A stretch of DNA of 64,000 nt from contig JAVBMF010000002.1 in NCBI GenBank assembly GCA_031552735.1, forward strand, positions 19,637 to 83,636. The letters run 5' to 3'. The notes beneath the pieces were generated by a model that was not told the origin of the DNA, did no database searches, and saw nothing but the letters and a program-made list of their open reading frames with translations. The number at the start of each line of letters is the position of its first letter. The stretch's first letter is position 1. Made by a program: the position numbers and the translations under genes. Below, in pieces: positions 1 to 8,126 of the stretch. The DNA is from JAVBUY01 sp031552735. Its GTDB lineage: Bacteria; Bacillota; Clostridia; Christensenellales; Aristaeellaceae.

Positions 1-1242
1 CACGCCGTAAATTTTGCCGTCCTTCATCAGCGCCTTTTGCACCTCGGGGTACATGCGCGCTACCATGTCGGCCAGCTCCGGCGTGTCGCTCAAATCCGTC
101 AGATAGCCTTTGTCTTTCATGGATTCCATGCCCAGTAGGGTGACCATCACAAAGATATCGGCCGGGTTCTGGTCGTCCTGCAGCGCGGCCACCAGTTGCT
201 CGCTGGTCATGTCAAAGCTCTGGGTCTTGACCACCGGAATGTCCGGATTGTCGCGCGTAAACTGGTCAATCAGCTTCGGGTCAACGCCCAGACCCCGGAT
301 GCGCAGCGGCGAACCGGTCATATACTGCGGGTCGGCATTGCGCACGATGATGTGGCTGCGGCTGGCCAGCACATAGAAGGGGCCGGGCAACACCGCGGCG
401 TTCACGCCGCTGGCAGACGGTGTGGACAGATACGCTACCGGCGCAAACGCCGCGCCCTTCACCGACGCCATGACCTGATTCTGCGCGCACGCATACACGG
501 TGTCCGTGCCCGCATCGTACGCCAGCGCGCCGGCGTCATAGCCGACCAGTTTGCCCGCGCTGCCCTCTTGCGCGCCTGTCGTGCTGTTTAGGATCACGAC
601 CTCGGGATCGGGCAGCGAATTGCTAGTCCACTCGATCGGCAGCTTCACGCCCAGTAGCTGCCCGGGCTTATAGGCGCAAATCTCGGTCAGTGCCTCGGCC
701 TGCATCTGCGTGCGCTGGCCGGTCGCCGGGTCAAAGCGCGCCAGTTCGACCGGCATACCCATCAGCATGCCATTGGCGCCCGCGCTGGACAGCACATAGA
801 TCGCGCCGTCAGTATAGCGGCAACTCCCAATGCTGCGCGGACTGTCCCCGCCCAAGCTCAGGTCGCCCCAGTCCAGCGCAGTCCCCCAGGTAAAGGTCGC
901 GCCGTCGAACGTGCCCAGCAACCCGCCATACAGATCAATGGCCAGCAGCTTTTCGCCGTCGGAGACCAACAGGCCGGGCTGCGGCTTGGCCTTGGCGATC
1001 TCGGAAACCTCGCGGTCGGGCAGTTCCAGCACCTTCTGGGGCGCCGCATCGCCCACCTGATAGCTGTACAGCGCATTGCTGCCCAGCAGATACAGCACCT
1101 CGCCCACGCGCGCGGCGGACGCTATCGCGTAGGTATCGCCCGGAAATGTGGCGTCATTGGGTGCGGCCAGCGCGGGCAGGCCGGTGGCGCACATCAGCAG
1201 CGCCAGCATGCAGACAGTCAGTCGTTTCAGGTGGTTTTTCAT
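1..1242 (-). CDS. Secreted solute-binding-like protein, C-terminus outside window
   Basis: The 414 visible residues are the N-terminal part; the frame is still open at base 1. The start ATG (1240-1242) is preceded by AGAAGGAGG at good spacing. A signal peptide (KR near the N-terminus, hydrophobic core, cleavage near ALA/APND) indicates export. Residues of about 27-330 are beta-rich with short recurring blocks (a propeller-like reading is inference). From about residue 330 the sequence turns into the start of an extracellular solute-binding fold (NPDIPVVKTQSFDMTSEQL). It is a paralogue of the next gene upstream: both carry the N-x-DPQ-x-M block followed by LRI just before the binding-protein part. 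No permease or ATPase is visible next to it, so the ligand is unknown. Expression could continue from the upstream gene only past the hairpin at 1271-1340. Confidence 0.85.
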   Translation of the reverse strand, partial: MKNHLKRLTVCMLALLMCATGLPALAAPNDATFPGDTYAIASAARVGEVLYLLGSNALYSYQVGDAAPQKVLELPDREVSEIAKAKPQPGLLVSDGEKLLAIDLYGGLLGTFDGATFTWGTALDWGDLSLGGDSPRSIGSCRYTDGAIYVLSSAGANGMLMGMPVELARFDPATGQRTQMQAEALTEICAYKPGQLLGVKLPIEWTSNSLPDPEVVILNSTTGAQEGSAGKLVGYDAGALAYDAGTDTVYACAQNQVMASVKGAAFAPVAYLSTPSASGVNAAVLPGPFYVLASRSHIIVRNADPQYMTGSPLRIRGLGVDPKLIDQFTRDNPDIPVVKTQSFDMTSEQLVAALQDDQNPADIFVMVTLLGMESMKDKGYLTDLSDTPELADMVARMYPEVQKALMKDGKIYGV

Positions 1243-1270
1243 CGGGTTGCCTCCTTCTGTCGGTGCGGGT

Positions 1271-1340
1271 AAACAAAAAGCAGCCTGACAGAGTCGGCGG
1301 AATATCCGTTGCCACCGTTTCCCGTCAGGCTGCTTTGTTG
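1271..1340 (-). terminator. Hairpin terminator between the two binding-protein genes
   Basis: Arms AAGCAGCCTGAC (about 1279-1290) and GTCAGGCTGCTT (1324-1335) pair perfectly across a loop of about 33 bases. Read on the minus strand the stem is followed by TTTTGTTT. It lies just after the stop of the 809-residue gene and before the start of the next one. Confidence 0.7.
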
Positions 1341-1377
1341 CACAGGGTCCTTCCTTTCGTCGCAGGGAGAGAGTCGA

Positions 1378-3807
1378 TTAACGGCCTTCCAGGAACATCA
1401 TTTTCAGCTTGTTGTTCAGTTCCTTCAGGAAGGCGTCCAGCGTAATCTCTCCGCTGGCCATCCGATCCTCAAGCGTGCTGATCTCCTCCATCGGATTATT
1501 GGCGCTGGAATAACGGTACATGCTGTTCGGCGCCAAATCCATGTGCTGCGCGATGCTGCGATAGTTGTTGATCGCCGCCTCGGACAGCTCCCACTTGTTC
1601 TTATCCTGCTCGGCCAGCCAGCGGTCGATGTAATCCAGCGAATCCTGATAGCTGCGCTGATCGGCCGGGGAAGCGTTTTTCATTTCTTCCTCGTTGCGCG
1701 CGCGCCATTCCTGCATGCTCTTGACCTGCGCGGCAAAATCTTTCTGCTCCACCGGCGTGTTCATGTCCGGATGCACCGCGTACTTCAGATAGTTCTCCGC
1801 ACCGTCGGTGGCGGCAAACTCCAGGTACTGCATCGCCAGATCAATATTCGGCGAGGCGGGATTGATCACATACACGATCAGCGTCGCATTGATCTTGGGC
1901 TCCTGCCCCTCCTCAAAGACCAGCGGCAGCATGTTCTCGTAGCTGTCATAGTTGCCGCGCTTGTTCTCAGGGTCGCTGCTAATATACTTGGTGGTATCGG
2001 GATCGTAGAACATGCCCTGCCCGCCATAGGGCGAGATCATCGCCGGGCGGTTGCTCCACTCACTGTATTCTTCCCAGTCGGCCTCGGTCATCGTCGCATA
2101 ATCGTACTCGCGGAACTCGAGCTGCTCCACCTTCTCCAGCAGCTCGCGCAGCACCGGTGACTCAAAATCGATCGGTTGATCCGGCGTTTCATACTGGCGG
2201 ATGTAGGCGGATACGAGCATGTCGATGAACTGCCGCTTTTCATTGATATGCGCCAGCACCACAATTTCCTGCTCGTCGGCGGGCGTTTTCTCCTGCCAGG
2301 CGATCATCGCGTCCAGTAGCTGGCCATAGGTGGTCGGCAGGTCGCCCATGCCCTGCTCCTCCCACAAAGCCTTGTCCACGCCCCAGGGCGATATGTTGAA
2401 CTCGCGCGGGTAGGCCATCACTTTGCCCGCTTCGTTTGTCAGCACGTCCTTGATCGCCGGATACATGCTGTTCACATCGTCGGTCAGCACCTTCGAGGCG
2501 CTCAGGTCCGCGGCATACCCCTTCTCGATCAGCTTGGTCAGCCCATCGTATACCGAGGTCACAAACACATCGACGTTCTGGTCGCCGGTCTTAATCGCGT
2601 TGGCGATGCCCTCGCTGTCGGTATTACCCCCTTCGATGAGCAGCACCGGCACATCGGGATACTTTTCCGTAAACAGCGAGAAGGTGCGATCTCCCCAGCC
2701 ACCCTGAATGCGCAGCGCGCGCGCGGACATGTGCTGCGGGTCCACATTGCGCACATACAGGCCGTTGTTGTATACCGCGTAGAATCCGCCAGGCAGCGTC
2801 CAGGCGCTGGCATTTTCATTGACGTAGTCGGTGGTCAGGTACGCCACCGCCGCAAACGGCGCGGAGGCGGTACTGCACCAGACTTGCCCCTGATAGAGAT
2901 AATAGATGCTGTCGGTGGCCCCATCGTAGGCCAACCCGCCCAGGTTGTACGACGTCTCGGGCATCTGCATCGTTAGGTCGGTGGTGGCGCCTGTGGTCAG
3001 GTCCAGCACGCTCAGCAGCGCAAACTGCTTGTTGTCTTTCTCGTCATAGCCCATGCTGAGCCCCAGCGCCTGCCCCGGCTTGTACGGCACGATGTTTTGC
3101 ATGCTCTTGACCGGCAGCGTGGTCTGTGCGCCGGTTGCCAGATCCCAGCAAACAACGATGGACCGCATGTTGTAATCCGAGTTGTCGCTGTAGTTATCGC
3201 GCAGGATGTAGAGCTTTCCGCCGTCGATAAACCCCTGCCACACGCTGCGCGGGTAGGCGTTTTCCTGCTGATTTTCCGGCAGGTAGACCATGTCCTTCAT
3301 GTCCAGCTGCACATCGCTCCAGGCGATGCCCTGCTCGCTGATTTCACCGACGCGGCCCAAAAAGTTGTTGTAGGCATAGGGCTTTTGTCCGTCGGTCACC
3401 AGCAGCGTCGCCTGCTCGGCCAGCTTGGGCTTGAGCTCCTCGGGCGCTTTATCATACGGGCCATAGAACGGCACCTGCTGCCCCTGGATATCGCAGACCA
3501 CTTCGGGCTGCTCCATGCCGGGCTTCCAGCGGTAGATGGTTTCTTGGCGGTCGCTGGCGCTGATCTTTGCGTTGTCCTGGCCCAGCTTCTCGCCGACGCC
3601 GTAGAAGGTGTCGCCCACCAGCACCACATTGCGCGCCACCGGCGTGGTCAGCTCGCCGTTGAAGTCGGCGGGATACTTAAACATATTGGCGTCGCCTGGT
3701 GCCGCCTGGGCGCACACAGGCGCCAGCAGACAGAGAATCAGCACGCACCGCGCAATTTGGGTTACCATCGCATGGATTTTCCCTTTTCCAAAGTTTTTCT
3801 TTTTCAT
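1378..3807 (-). CDS. Extracellular solute-binding protein with large N-terminal beta-rich domain
   Basis: A protein of 809 residues, about twice the length of a family-1 solute-binding protein. The start at 3807 follows AAAGGAGG. Export is indicated by a basic N-terminus, the hydrophobic run ARCVLILCLLAPVCAQA and a cut near AQA/APGD. Residues of about 35-370 form a beta-rich region with recurring VVLVGDTFYGV- and YDGATDSIYYLY-type strands, compatible with a propeller (inference). From about residue 375 (FTEKYPDVPVLLIEGG) a binding-protein fold follows with DVFVTSVYDGLTKLIEKGYA, the inter-domain segment VMAYPREFNISPWGVDKALW and a helical C-terminus. The cleavage region lacks the lipobox cysteine, so the protein may be released or held by partners. 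It is paralogous to the truncated gene at 1-1242. No transporter permease lies nearby; a sensory or scavenging role is possible. The ligand is not deducible. Confidence 0.85.
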   Translation of the reverse strand: MKKKNFGKGKIHAMVTQIARCVLILCLLAPVCAQAAPGDANMFKYPADFNGELTTPVARNVVLVGDTFYGVGEKLGQDNAKISASDRQETIYRWKPGMEQPEVVCDIQGQQVPFYGPYDKAPEELKPKLAEQATLLVTDGQKPYAYNNFLGRVGEISEQGIAWSDVQLDMKDMVYLPENQQENAYPRSVWQGFIDGGKLYILRDNYSDNSDYNMRSIVVCWDLATGAQTTLPVKSMQNIVPYKPGQALGLSMGYDEKDNKQFALLSVLDLTTGATTDLTMQMPETSYNLGGLAYDGATDSIYYLYQGQVWCSTASAPFAAVAYLTTDYVNENASAWTLPGGFYAVYNNGLYVRNVDPQHMSARALRIQGGWGDRTFSLFTEKYPDVPVLLIEGGNTDSEGIANAIKTGDQNVDVFVTSVYDGLTKLIEKGYAADLSASKVLTDDVNSMYPAIKDVLTNEAGKVMAYPREFNISPWGVDKALWEEQGMGDLPTTYGQLLDAMIAWQEKTPADEQEIVVLAHINEKRQFIDMLVSAYIRQYETPDQPIDFESPVLRELLEKVEQLEFREYDYATMTEADWEEYSEWSNRPAMISPYGGQGMFYDPDTTKYISSDPENKRGNYDSYENMLPLVFEEGQEPKINATLIVYVINPASPNIDLAMQYLEFAATDGAENYLKYAVHPDMNTPVEQKDFAAQVKSMQEWRARNEEEMKNASPADQRSYQDSLDYIDRWLAEQDKNKWELSEAAINNYRSIAQHMDLAPNSMYRYSSANNPMEEISTLEDRMASGEITLDAFLKELNNKLKMMFLEGR

Positions 3808-3830
3808 AGGGGCCTCCTTTTCGTTACATA

Positions 3831-3850
3831 CGCTTCATATATATGAAACG
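3831..3850. promoter_or_regulatory. Candidate operator palindrome
   Basis: TTCATATATATGAA is a perfect 14-bp palindrome inside a near-perfect 20-bp one. It lies 24 bp upstream of the start codon of the 809-residue gene and downstream of its predicted promoter, a typical place for a repressor site. No regulator gene is adjacent. Confidence 0.45.
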
Positions 3851-3922
3851 TGCTTTGCCCTCTGTTTCTTGCATGGCGGAAATCATCGGGTCTTGCCATG
3901 CACGGCAGGTTTGCCGACTTTT

Positions 3923-3951
3923 ATTATGTTCCTTTTGGACGATTTTCGCAA
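3923..3951 (-). promoter_or_regulatory. Vegetative-type promoter for the 809-residue gene
   Basis: On the minus strand TTGCGA is followed after exactly 17 bp by CATAAT. The predicted transcript has a leader of about 110 bases that passes the palindrome at 3831-3850. The rest of the 3808-4137 gap is AT-rich and shows no gene; it also holds a small hairpin TCATTG/CAATGA near 3967-3983. Confidence 0.55.
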
Positions 3952-4137
3952 GTGTTTCAGATATCGTCATTGTATTGCAATGATATTTAACATTGTTGTA
4001 ACATGTTGATGCGCCTGCCTTTTCCCATTTTTAATGGTTCTGCCGTTATCACTACCCGCATAGAATAATTCATATATTAACATCTACTTCATAATGGTAT
4101 TATAAACTATTTAATACCTGATTTTTGCCTGAAACCC

Positions 4138-4166
4138 TTGTAAATACTGCATTGCCGTGATAGAAT
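4138..4166 (+). promoter_or_regulatory. Vegetative-type promoter for the small peptide genes
   Basis: TTGTAA (4138-4143), 17 bp, TAGAAT (4161-4166). It points towards the two small ORFs at 4225 and 4400 and lies about 50 bp before the first. Confidence 0.6.
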
Positions 4167-4224
4167 GTGCTTGCTGAAAAGCATCTGAGAAAATGCACTA
4201 TCGACCGATGGGAGGACCCATATT

Positions 4225-4359
4225 ATGTTGAAAATGATGAAAAAGTGGCTGGCGGTAACCGCGATTTTGGCGTGCATGACTTGCTGCTGTAGCTTTACTT
4301 TTGCGCAGGACAGTGCCCCGATGATTTCTTCGGTGGGCATTGTGACCACTTTGCGCTAA
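4225..4359 (+). CDS. Small secreted peptide precursor, 44 residues
   Basis: ATG at 4225 follows GGGAGGA at about 9 bases. The 44 codons encode a signal-peptide-like precursor: MLKMMKKWLAVTAILACM, a cluster of three cysteines (TCCCSFTFAQ), then the short tail DSAPMISSVGIVTTLR. The charged-hydrophobic-polar order and the FAQ/DSAP junction suggest secretion of a peptide of about 16 residues. It has its own promoter, and the ribosome-site context GGAGGACCC is shared with the next small gene. Both tails end in a V-x-T-(x)-R pattern (GIVTTLR here, GDVVTHR there). No family is recognised; a signalling peptide, a bacteriocin-like peptide or a lipopeptide are all conceivable. It is short, so coding status rests on the promoter, ribosome site and signal peptide together. 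Confidence 0.5.
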   Translation: MLKMMKKWLAVTAILACMTCCCSFTFAQDSAPMISSVGIVTTLR

Positions 4360-4399
4360 TACTTTCTTAACAAACAATTCATCTTTGGAGGACCCCGAC

Positions 4400-4525
4400 A
4401 TGTGGAGACAGCTTGTCGCGATCTTTGCGATTGTCGCATGCCTGCTCATAAGCTCCAGTGCGCCTTTTTTAGCTACCCCCACCTCGACGCAGCGCGCGTC
4501 GGGTGATGTGGTGACCCATCGATAA
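4400..4525 (+). CDS. Small secreted peptide precursor, 41 residues
   Basis: ATG at 4400 follows TTTGGAGGACCCC, the same 9-base ribosome-site context as the preceding small gene. It encodes MWRQLVAIFAIVACLLISSS, then APFLATPTSTQ and the tail RASGDVVTHR. The first 25 residues form a clear hydrophobic export signal and the remainder would be a secreted tail of about 16 residues. It starts 40 bases after the stop of the first small gene, so the two are probably co-transcribed, with the hairpin at 4596-4634 as the likely end. The architecture and the end pattern suggest a pair of diverged related peptides. Function unknown. Confidence 0.45.
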   Translation: MWRQLVAIFAIVACLLISSSAPFLATPTSTQRASGDVVTHR

Positions 4526-4595
4526 GCGGCGTCCCTATTCGTCCTGCCAAGGGCGCTGATTCTGATACAACCATCCCTCCTTCATCCCCTCCAAC

Positions 4596-4634
4596 GCAAA
4601 AGCCATCCGCGTGCAGCCGCAGGATGGCTTTTGC
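4596..4634. terminator. Strong hairpin between convergent units
   Basis: A perfect 13-bp stem (GCAAAAGCCATCC with GGATGGCTTTTGC) and a 13-base loop. The T-run lies inside the stem rather than after it. It separates the rightward small-peptide genes from the leftward gene ending at 4681 and could serve both. Confidence 0.6.
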
Positions 4635-4680
4635 AATTTCCATGCAGTTTTGTTGTGGACACAGCCTATCCGAAAGCATC

Positions 4681-6249
4681 CTATAGGAAGAAGAATAACA
4701 GCATGCGGTTTAGATGCATGCTTAACACCGCGGCGTGCAGTAGAATGGCCGCGCGCGCATAGGTCAAGGCTTCGCGCGTGTCACCAGCCACCGGCATACC
4801 CAGGCACTGCCCGCCCATCAGGCGGCTGCCGAACCAAACCAGCAGCGCCAATAGCCCCAGCGCGCCAAACCCGGTCAGCATGTCCAGATAGCTGTTGTGC
4901 GAAAATCCAAGGCAGTAAAACATTGGGAAGTAGGTCTTTTCCAGATCCGGCCCACGGCCAATGAGCTGCTGCCACAGCGGGAAATCCCGGTAGTCTTGTA
5001 TCTTCTCGCGGGCCAGACCAAACCTGCCGGAGGTTGCAACGTCCAGCCCGTACGTTTGCAAATTGGTCACTACCTTCTGTATACGCAGGCCGATTCCCGG
5101 AATCTTGGTCAGCGGGGAATTCGGGTCCAAGTCGCCTGGCTTTTGCTCCCATGTGTACGGCAGCCCTTGTGCGGTGCGCTGTATCTCCCATTCCCGCATG
5201 GTCAGCAGGTGCCCGTCCAGCGGCTGCCCGGCCTGGTGCAGCGCGCGATACTGCGCCTGGTCGATAAAATTCGGCGTATCGGCGGACACTACCCCAGTGC
5301 TGACAATGCCGCCCACCATGTCAGAGAAGCTTTTGCGGCGCACCGTCAGCGCACTGATACCCACCACCAGCGCCACCACGGTCAGCGCCGCGCACCCGCG
5401 CACCATCAGCGCGCCAAAGCGCTGGCGATGCTGTATCAGGAAGCCCAGCAACATCAGCCCGGCGATCGCCAGTCCGGTCACGCTGCCGGTCATGAGCATC
5501 CCGGCCAACAGAATCCCCACCACCGCCGCGTCGATCAGTCGCACCCGCATACTGCCGCGCCACGCCTTGGGCGCAAGCGCCGCCGCCGGCGACAACACCA
5601 GCCAGATCAGCAGCGCTACATCCATAAACATGGCCGTGAAGTTGGATTCGTGCGATCCCATAAAGCGCGTGGACAAAAACGTGTCGCCGTTCCAGACAAA
5701 GCGATGATAGACCATGCCAAAGATCACCGCGCATACCGACGCGCAGACATAGGTCATCAGCAGATCGCGTGCGGTGTCGGCTTGCGTGTTTTCCGCCTGC
5801 CCGCGCAGCGCCAGGCGCAGCAGCACAAGCACCGCCATATTGGTGGCAAAGCTTACAATATCGCTGGTGAGTCCCTTCAGCATATAGCTGAGCGCGCAGG
5901 AGGCAAGCACCACTGCAGCGACCATGACGCTCGTGCGATCGATGCGCAGCGCGCCTTTGCACAGCATCCAGCCCATGCGCAGCACCATGCCCAGCTGCAT
6001 AACGCGCACCAGCGACCCGCCCAGCGGCGCAAAGGCCAACACGTTATCAAATAAGAACAAAAATACGTACGCTGCTGCGATTTCCGGCACGGCGCACAGC
6101 AGGCAAAGCGCAAGCAGTGCCGCCGCAAATATGCCCATCAGCACCGGATGCAGTGGCGCAAGCAGCGTCCCTGCACACAATCCCGCCAAAAGCCATGGGC
6201 GATCCATGCGTGCCAGATATCGCGGAAGGAAGGCTGCACGATCCATCAT
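4681..6249 (-). CDS. O-antigen ligase/polymerase-like membrane protein
   Basis: 522 residues with about eleven hydrophobic segments and one long soluble loop (about residues 300-430). The loop is followed by GFSHNSYLDMLTGFGALGLL, the H-N-x-x-L-D-x-L motif typical of the WaaL/Wzy O-antigen ligase family (membrane enzymes that join or polymerise lipid-linked glycans). Length and topology suit the family. The start at 6249 follows AGAGGA. In a Gram-positive cell such a protein would act on a wall teichoic acid, capsule or other secreted glycan (inference). It stands alone, without glycosyltransferase or flippase neighbours, and ends in MLLFFFL directly before the hairpin at 4596-4634. A perfect TATAAT lies on the minus strand at 6391-6396 with no good -35, so the promoter is uncertain. 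Confidence 0.75.
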   Translation of the reverse strand: MMDRAAFLPRYLARMDRPWLLAGLCAGTLLAPLHPVLMGIFAAALLALCLLCAVPEIAAAYVFLFLFDNVLAFAPLGGSLVRVMQLGMVLRMGWMLCKGALRIDRTSVMVAAVVLASCALSYMLKGLTSDIVSFATNMAVLVLLRLALRGQAENTQADTARDLLMTYVCASVCAVIFGMVYHRFVWNGDTFLSTRFMGSHESNFTAMFMDVALLIWLVLSPAAALAPKAWRGSMRVRLIDAAVVGILLAGMLMTGSVTGLAIAGLMLLGFLIQHRQRFGALMVRGCAALTVVALVVGISALTVRRKSFSDMVGGIVSTGVVSADTPNFIDQAQYRALHQAGQPLDGHLLTMREWEIQRTAQGLPYTWEQKPGDLDPNSPLTKIPGIGLRIQKVVTNLQTYGLDVATSGRFGLAREKIQDYRDFPLWQQLIGRGPDLEKTYFPMFYCLGFSHNSYLDMLTGFGALGLLALLVWFGSRLMGGQCLGMPVAGDTREALTYARAAILLHAAVLSMHLNRMLLFFFL

Positions 6250-6537
6250 TCGTTGTTCCTCTTTTCTTGTGGATACTCACGCTTACACTGGCCCGGCCGC
6301 AGAACGGACCGCGAAAAACTGGCGGAATATGGAATAATATGTGAAAAACCGGCAAGCGGGCGTGTCCCTGTTTTGCGGCTGTTTCTTCCTATTATATATG
6401 GCCACATGCGTCGGCTGTTTTCTGTGCCGCTTATTCGGCCATCAACCAGTATAGCGCAAAGATCACCCCTTGTAAATCGTATCCGTCAATCCGCAGGACG
6501 TGCACGTTTTTCTGTAGGGGTGCGGCAGGTCGATTTC
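6250..6537. other. Non-coding stretch upstream of the O-antigen-ligase-like gene
   Basis: Nothing coding is supported here. It presumably holds the promoter of the leftward gene (TATAAT on the minus strand at 6391-6396). Composition is mixed and normal compared with the T-saturated DNA that follows. Confidence 0.5.
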
Positions 6538-6935
6538 CCTTTGTTTGACACCCCGCTTTCTTTGTTTACTGTTTTTATCTTGTGCACATGTATCTTCCTT
6601 ATACATATGATCTTGTTTTCATTGTTTTTGATTGTTACTTGCTTTATTGTGTATTTTTGTTTTCTCCTGTTTCTTTTATTTTCTTTGTGTTTTTTGTGTG
6701 CTATGTATCTTCATTTTCCTCTGTTTCATTTGATTATCTTTCTTTTTGCTATTATTTATTGTTCTTTGTTTTTTCACTATTCATTTTTTTCTTTTTTTAT
6801 CTTTCTTTTTTATTTTATTGTGCTTTCCTTGTCTTTCTTGTTTTCTTTTATTCTTGTTATGTTTTATGTTTTTATTTTTATTTAGTACTCTTATGTTTTT
6901 TTGTTTTCACTTAATTCTATCTCATTTACCTGTTT
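6538..6935. other. T-saturated, A-poor strand-asymmetric segment
   Basis: For almost 400 bases the plus strand is about two thirds T and nearly lacks A (in 6661-6720 I count 39 T and 4 A; in 6781-6840, 43 T and 4 A). G and C are interspersed, so it is not a simple polypyrimidine tract. All three rightward frames stay open for long stretches only because stop codons need A; the predicted products are strings of F, L, V, S and Y with no ribosome site, so I do not call a gene. It stands at the left edge of the replication block. Confidence 0.8.
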
Positions 6936-7188
6936 CAACAGCATTTTCATGTTTCCACATAAATCACTGTGGACGGAAAATAATCCTGTAACCGCAGAAA
7001 ACCGAAACGTAAAAACGCAACCGCCGCAGAAGCGACGCATGCCCACGCCGTATGGCGACATATCGTGCGCTGCGCAGTCGTAAGGTTTCACAAACCCGCC
7101 TGCGGCAGAAACGCGCGCCGCGCAATCCATGGCACACTGCGCATCTTATTGTCTGCACGCATCATCATGCGAGAGGGGAGATGACTTT

Positions 7189-7206
7189 GTCCTCACACGT
7201 GAGGAC
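7189..7206. promoter_or_regulatory. 18-bp palindrome next to the tandem repeat
   Basis: Arms GTCCTCAC and GTGAGGAC are separated by 2 bases and end 4 bases before the tandem repeat at 7211. A protein-binding site is possible; no partner is identified. Confidence 0.4.
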
Positions 7207-7210
7207 GCTG

Positions 7211-7642
7211 CGCGCACCTACGCATCTTCTTCGTATCCTGCGTTATGTGTCGAATACGTTTGCTCGCTGCATGCCTTCGCCTCTTGCGTTGCCTACGCAA
7301 GCATACGCCTGATTGCCGCGCACCTACGCATCTTCTTCGTATCCTACGCTACGCGCGCGATGCACCATGCACGCGCATATCTAGCACGCTTTGTGCCGCA
7401 CGCATACTGGCACGCGCATTGATTGGCGCGCACCTACGCATCTTCTTCGTATCCTGCGTTATGTGAGCGAATACGCTTGCTCGCTGCATGCCTTCGCCTC
7501 CTGCGTTGCTTACGCAAGCATACGCCTGATTGCCGCGCACCTACGCATCTTCTTCGCCTCCTACGCTACGCGCGCGATGCACCATGCACGCGCATATCTA
7601 GCACGCTTTGTGCCGCACGCAACTGGCACGCGCATTGATTTG
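7211..7642. repeat. 216-bp tandem duplication, two near-identical copies
   Basis: Copy 1 runs 7211-7426 and copy 2 from 7427 to about 7642, with few differences. Inside each copy a shorter core, CGCGCACCTACGCATCTTCT, occurs twice, giving core starts at 7211, 7317, 7427 and 7534 (about 107-110 bp pitch). The DNA is very rich in CGCA and GCGC words. Frames through it are open on both strands, but no ribosome site or protein-like pattern supports a gene. It lies between the T-rich segment and the primase-helicase promoter. Confidence 0.85.
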
Positions 7643-7951
7643 CGCAATATCGTGCGGCAATATCTCGCGCATCCGTGCATGTACGAATGCGTATGCGCAG
7701 GGACCTTGCGCGCACAAACCGTCGGCGCGCTTTGTTTTCGTCCGCACAAACCTGCGCATACGGCGCACCAAGGCACGCCGTGCATCACACATTTTCCGTG
7801 CGGCAGAGCGCACAACATGCTTCCTGCGCACAGCGTATCATGTTTCGCACGCCACGACAAGCCGCTGATCGCGCATACGCTTTTCACAGACTGACGCATT
7901 TTCACACAAATCATCGCGCAAATTCGTGCGCCAAAGAATCACAGAAAATGC
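7643..7951. other. GCGC-rich non-coding stretch before the primase-helicase gene
   Basis: This continues the CGCA/GCGC-rich composition of the tandem repeat without clear periodicity. No ribosome site, no convincing reading frame and no RNA gene was seen. Confidence 0.5.
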
Positions 7952-7980
7952 TTGCATTTTTCTATTATTTTGTTTACAAT
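7952..7980 (+). promoter_or_regulatory. Promoter of the primase-helicase gene
   Basis: TTGCAT (7952-7957), 17 bp, TACAAT (7975-7980), in an AT-rich pocket. A small inverted repeat CATGA-TTA-TCATG at 8049-8061 lies in the predicted leader and could be an operator. The start codon is at 8127. Confidence 0.5.
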
Positions 7981-8126
7981 GAAACAGTTGATAGGCTGGG
8001 TGAGCAGGGTCATGTTTTCTTTCGCACAAATTTCTGCACACAGCATTTCATGATTATCATGTTTACATTTTTCAAAGATTCCCGCGCCGGTGCATATCGC
8101 GCCCGCGCCGCCGAACAGGAGGCACT

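Noticed and set aside
5034..6054. Rightward frames opposite the O-antigen-ligase-like gene
   Set aside because: These are antisense shadows; only the leftward frame gives membrane segments and the family motif.
6582..6991. Hydrophobic open frames in all three rightward readings
   Set aside because: The strand lacks A, so stop codons are rare by composition. No ribosome site is present and all frames look alike.
7052..7914. Open frames of 60-170 residues on both strands over the tandem repeat
   Set aside because: Several overlapping frames on both strands are open at once, translations are A/R/H/C-rich and repetitive, and none has a ribosome site.
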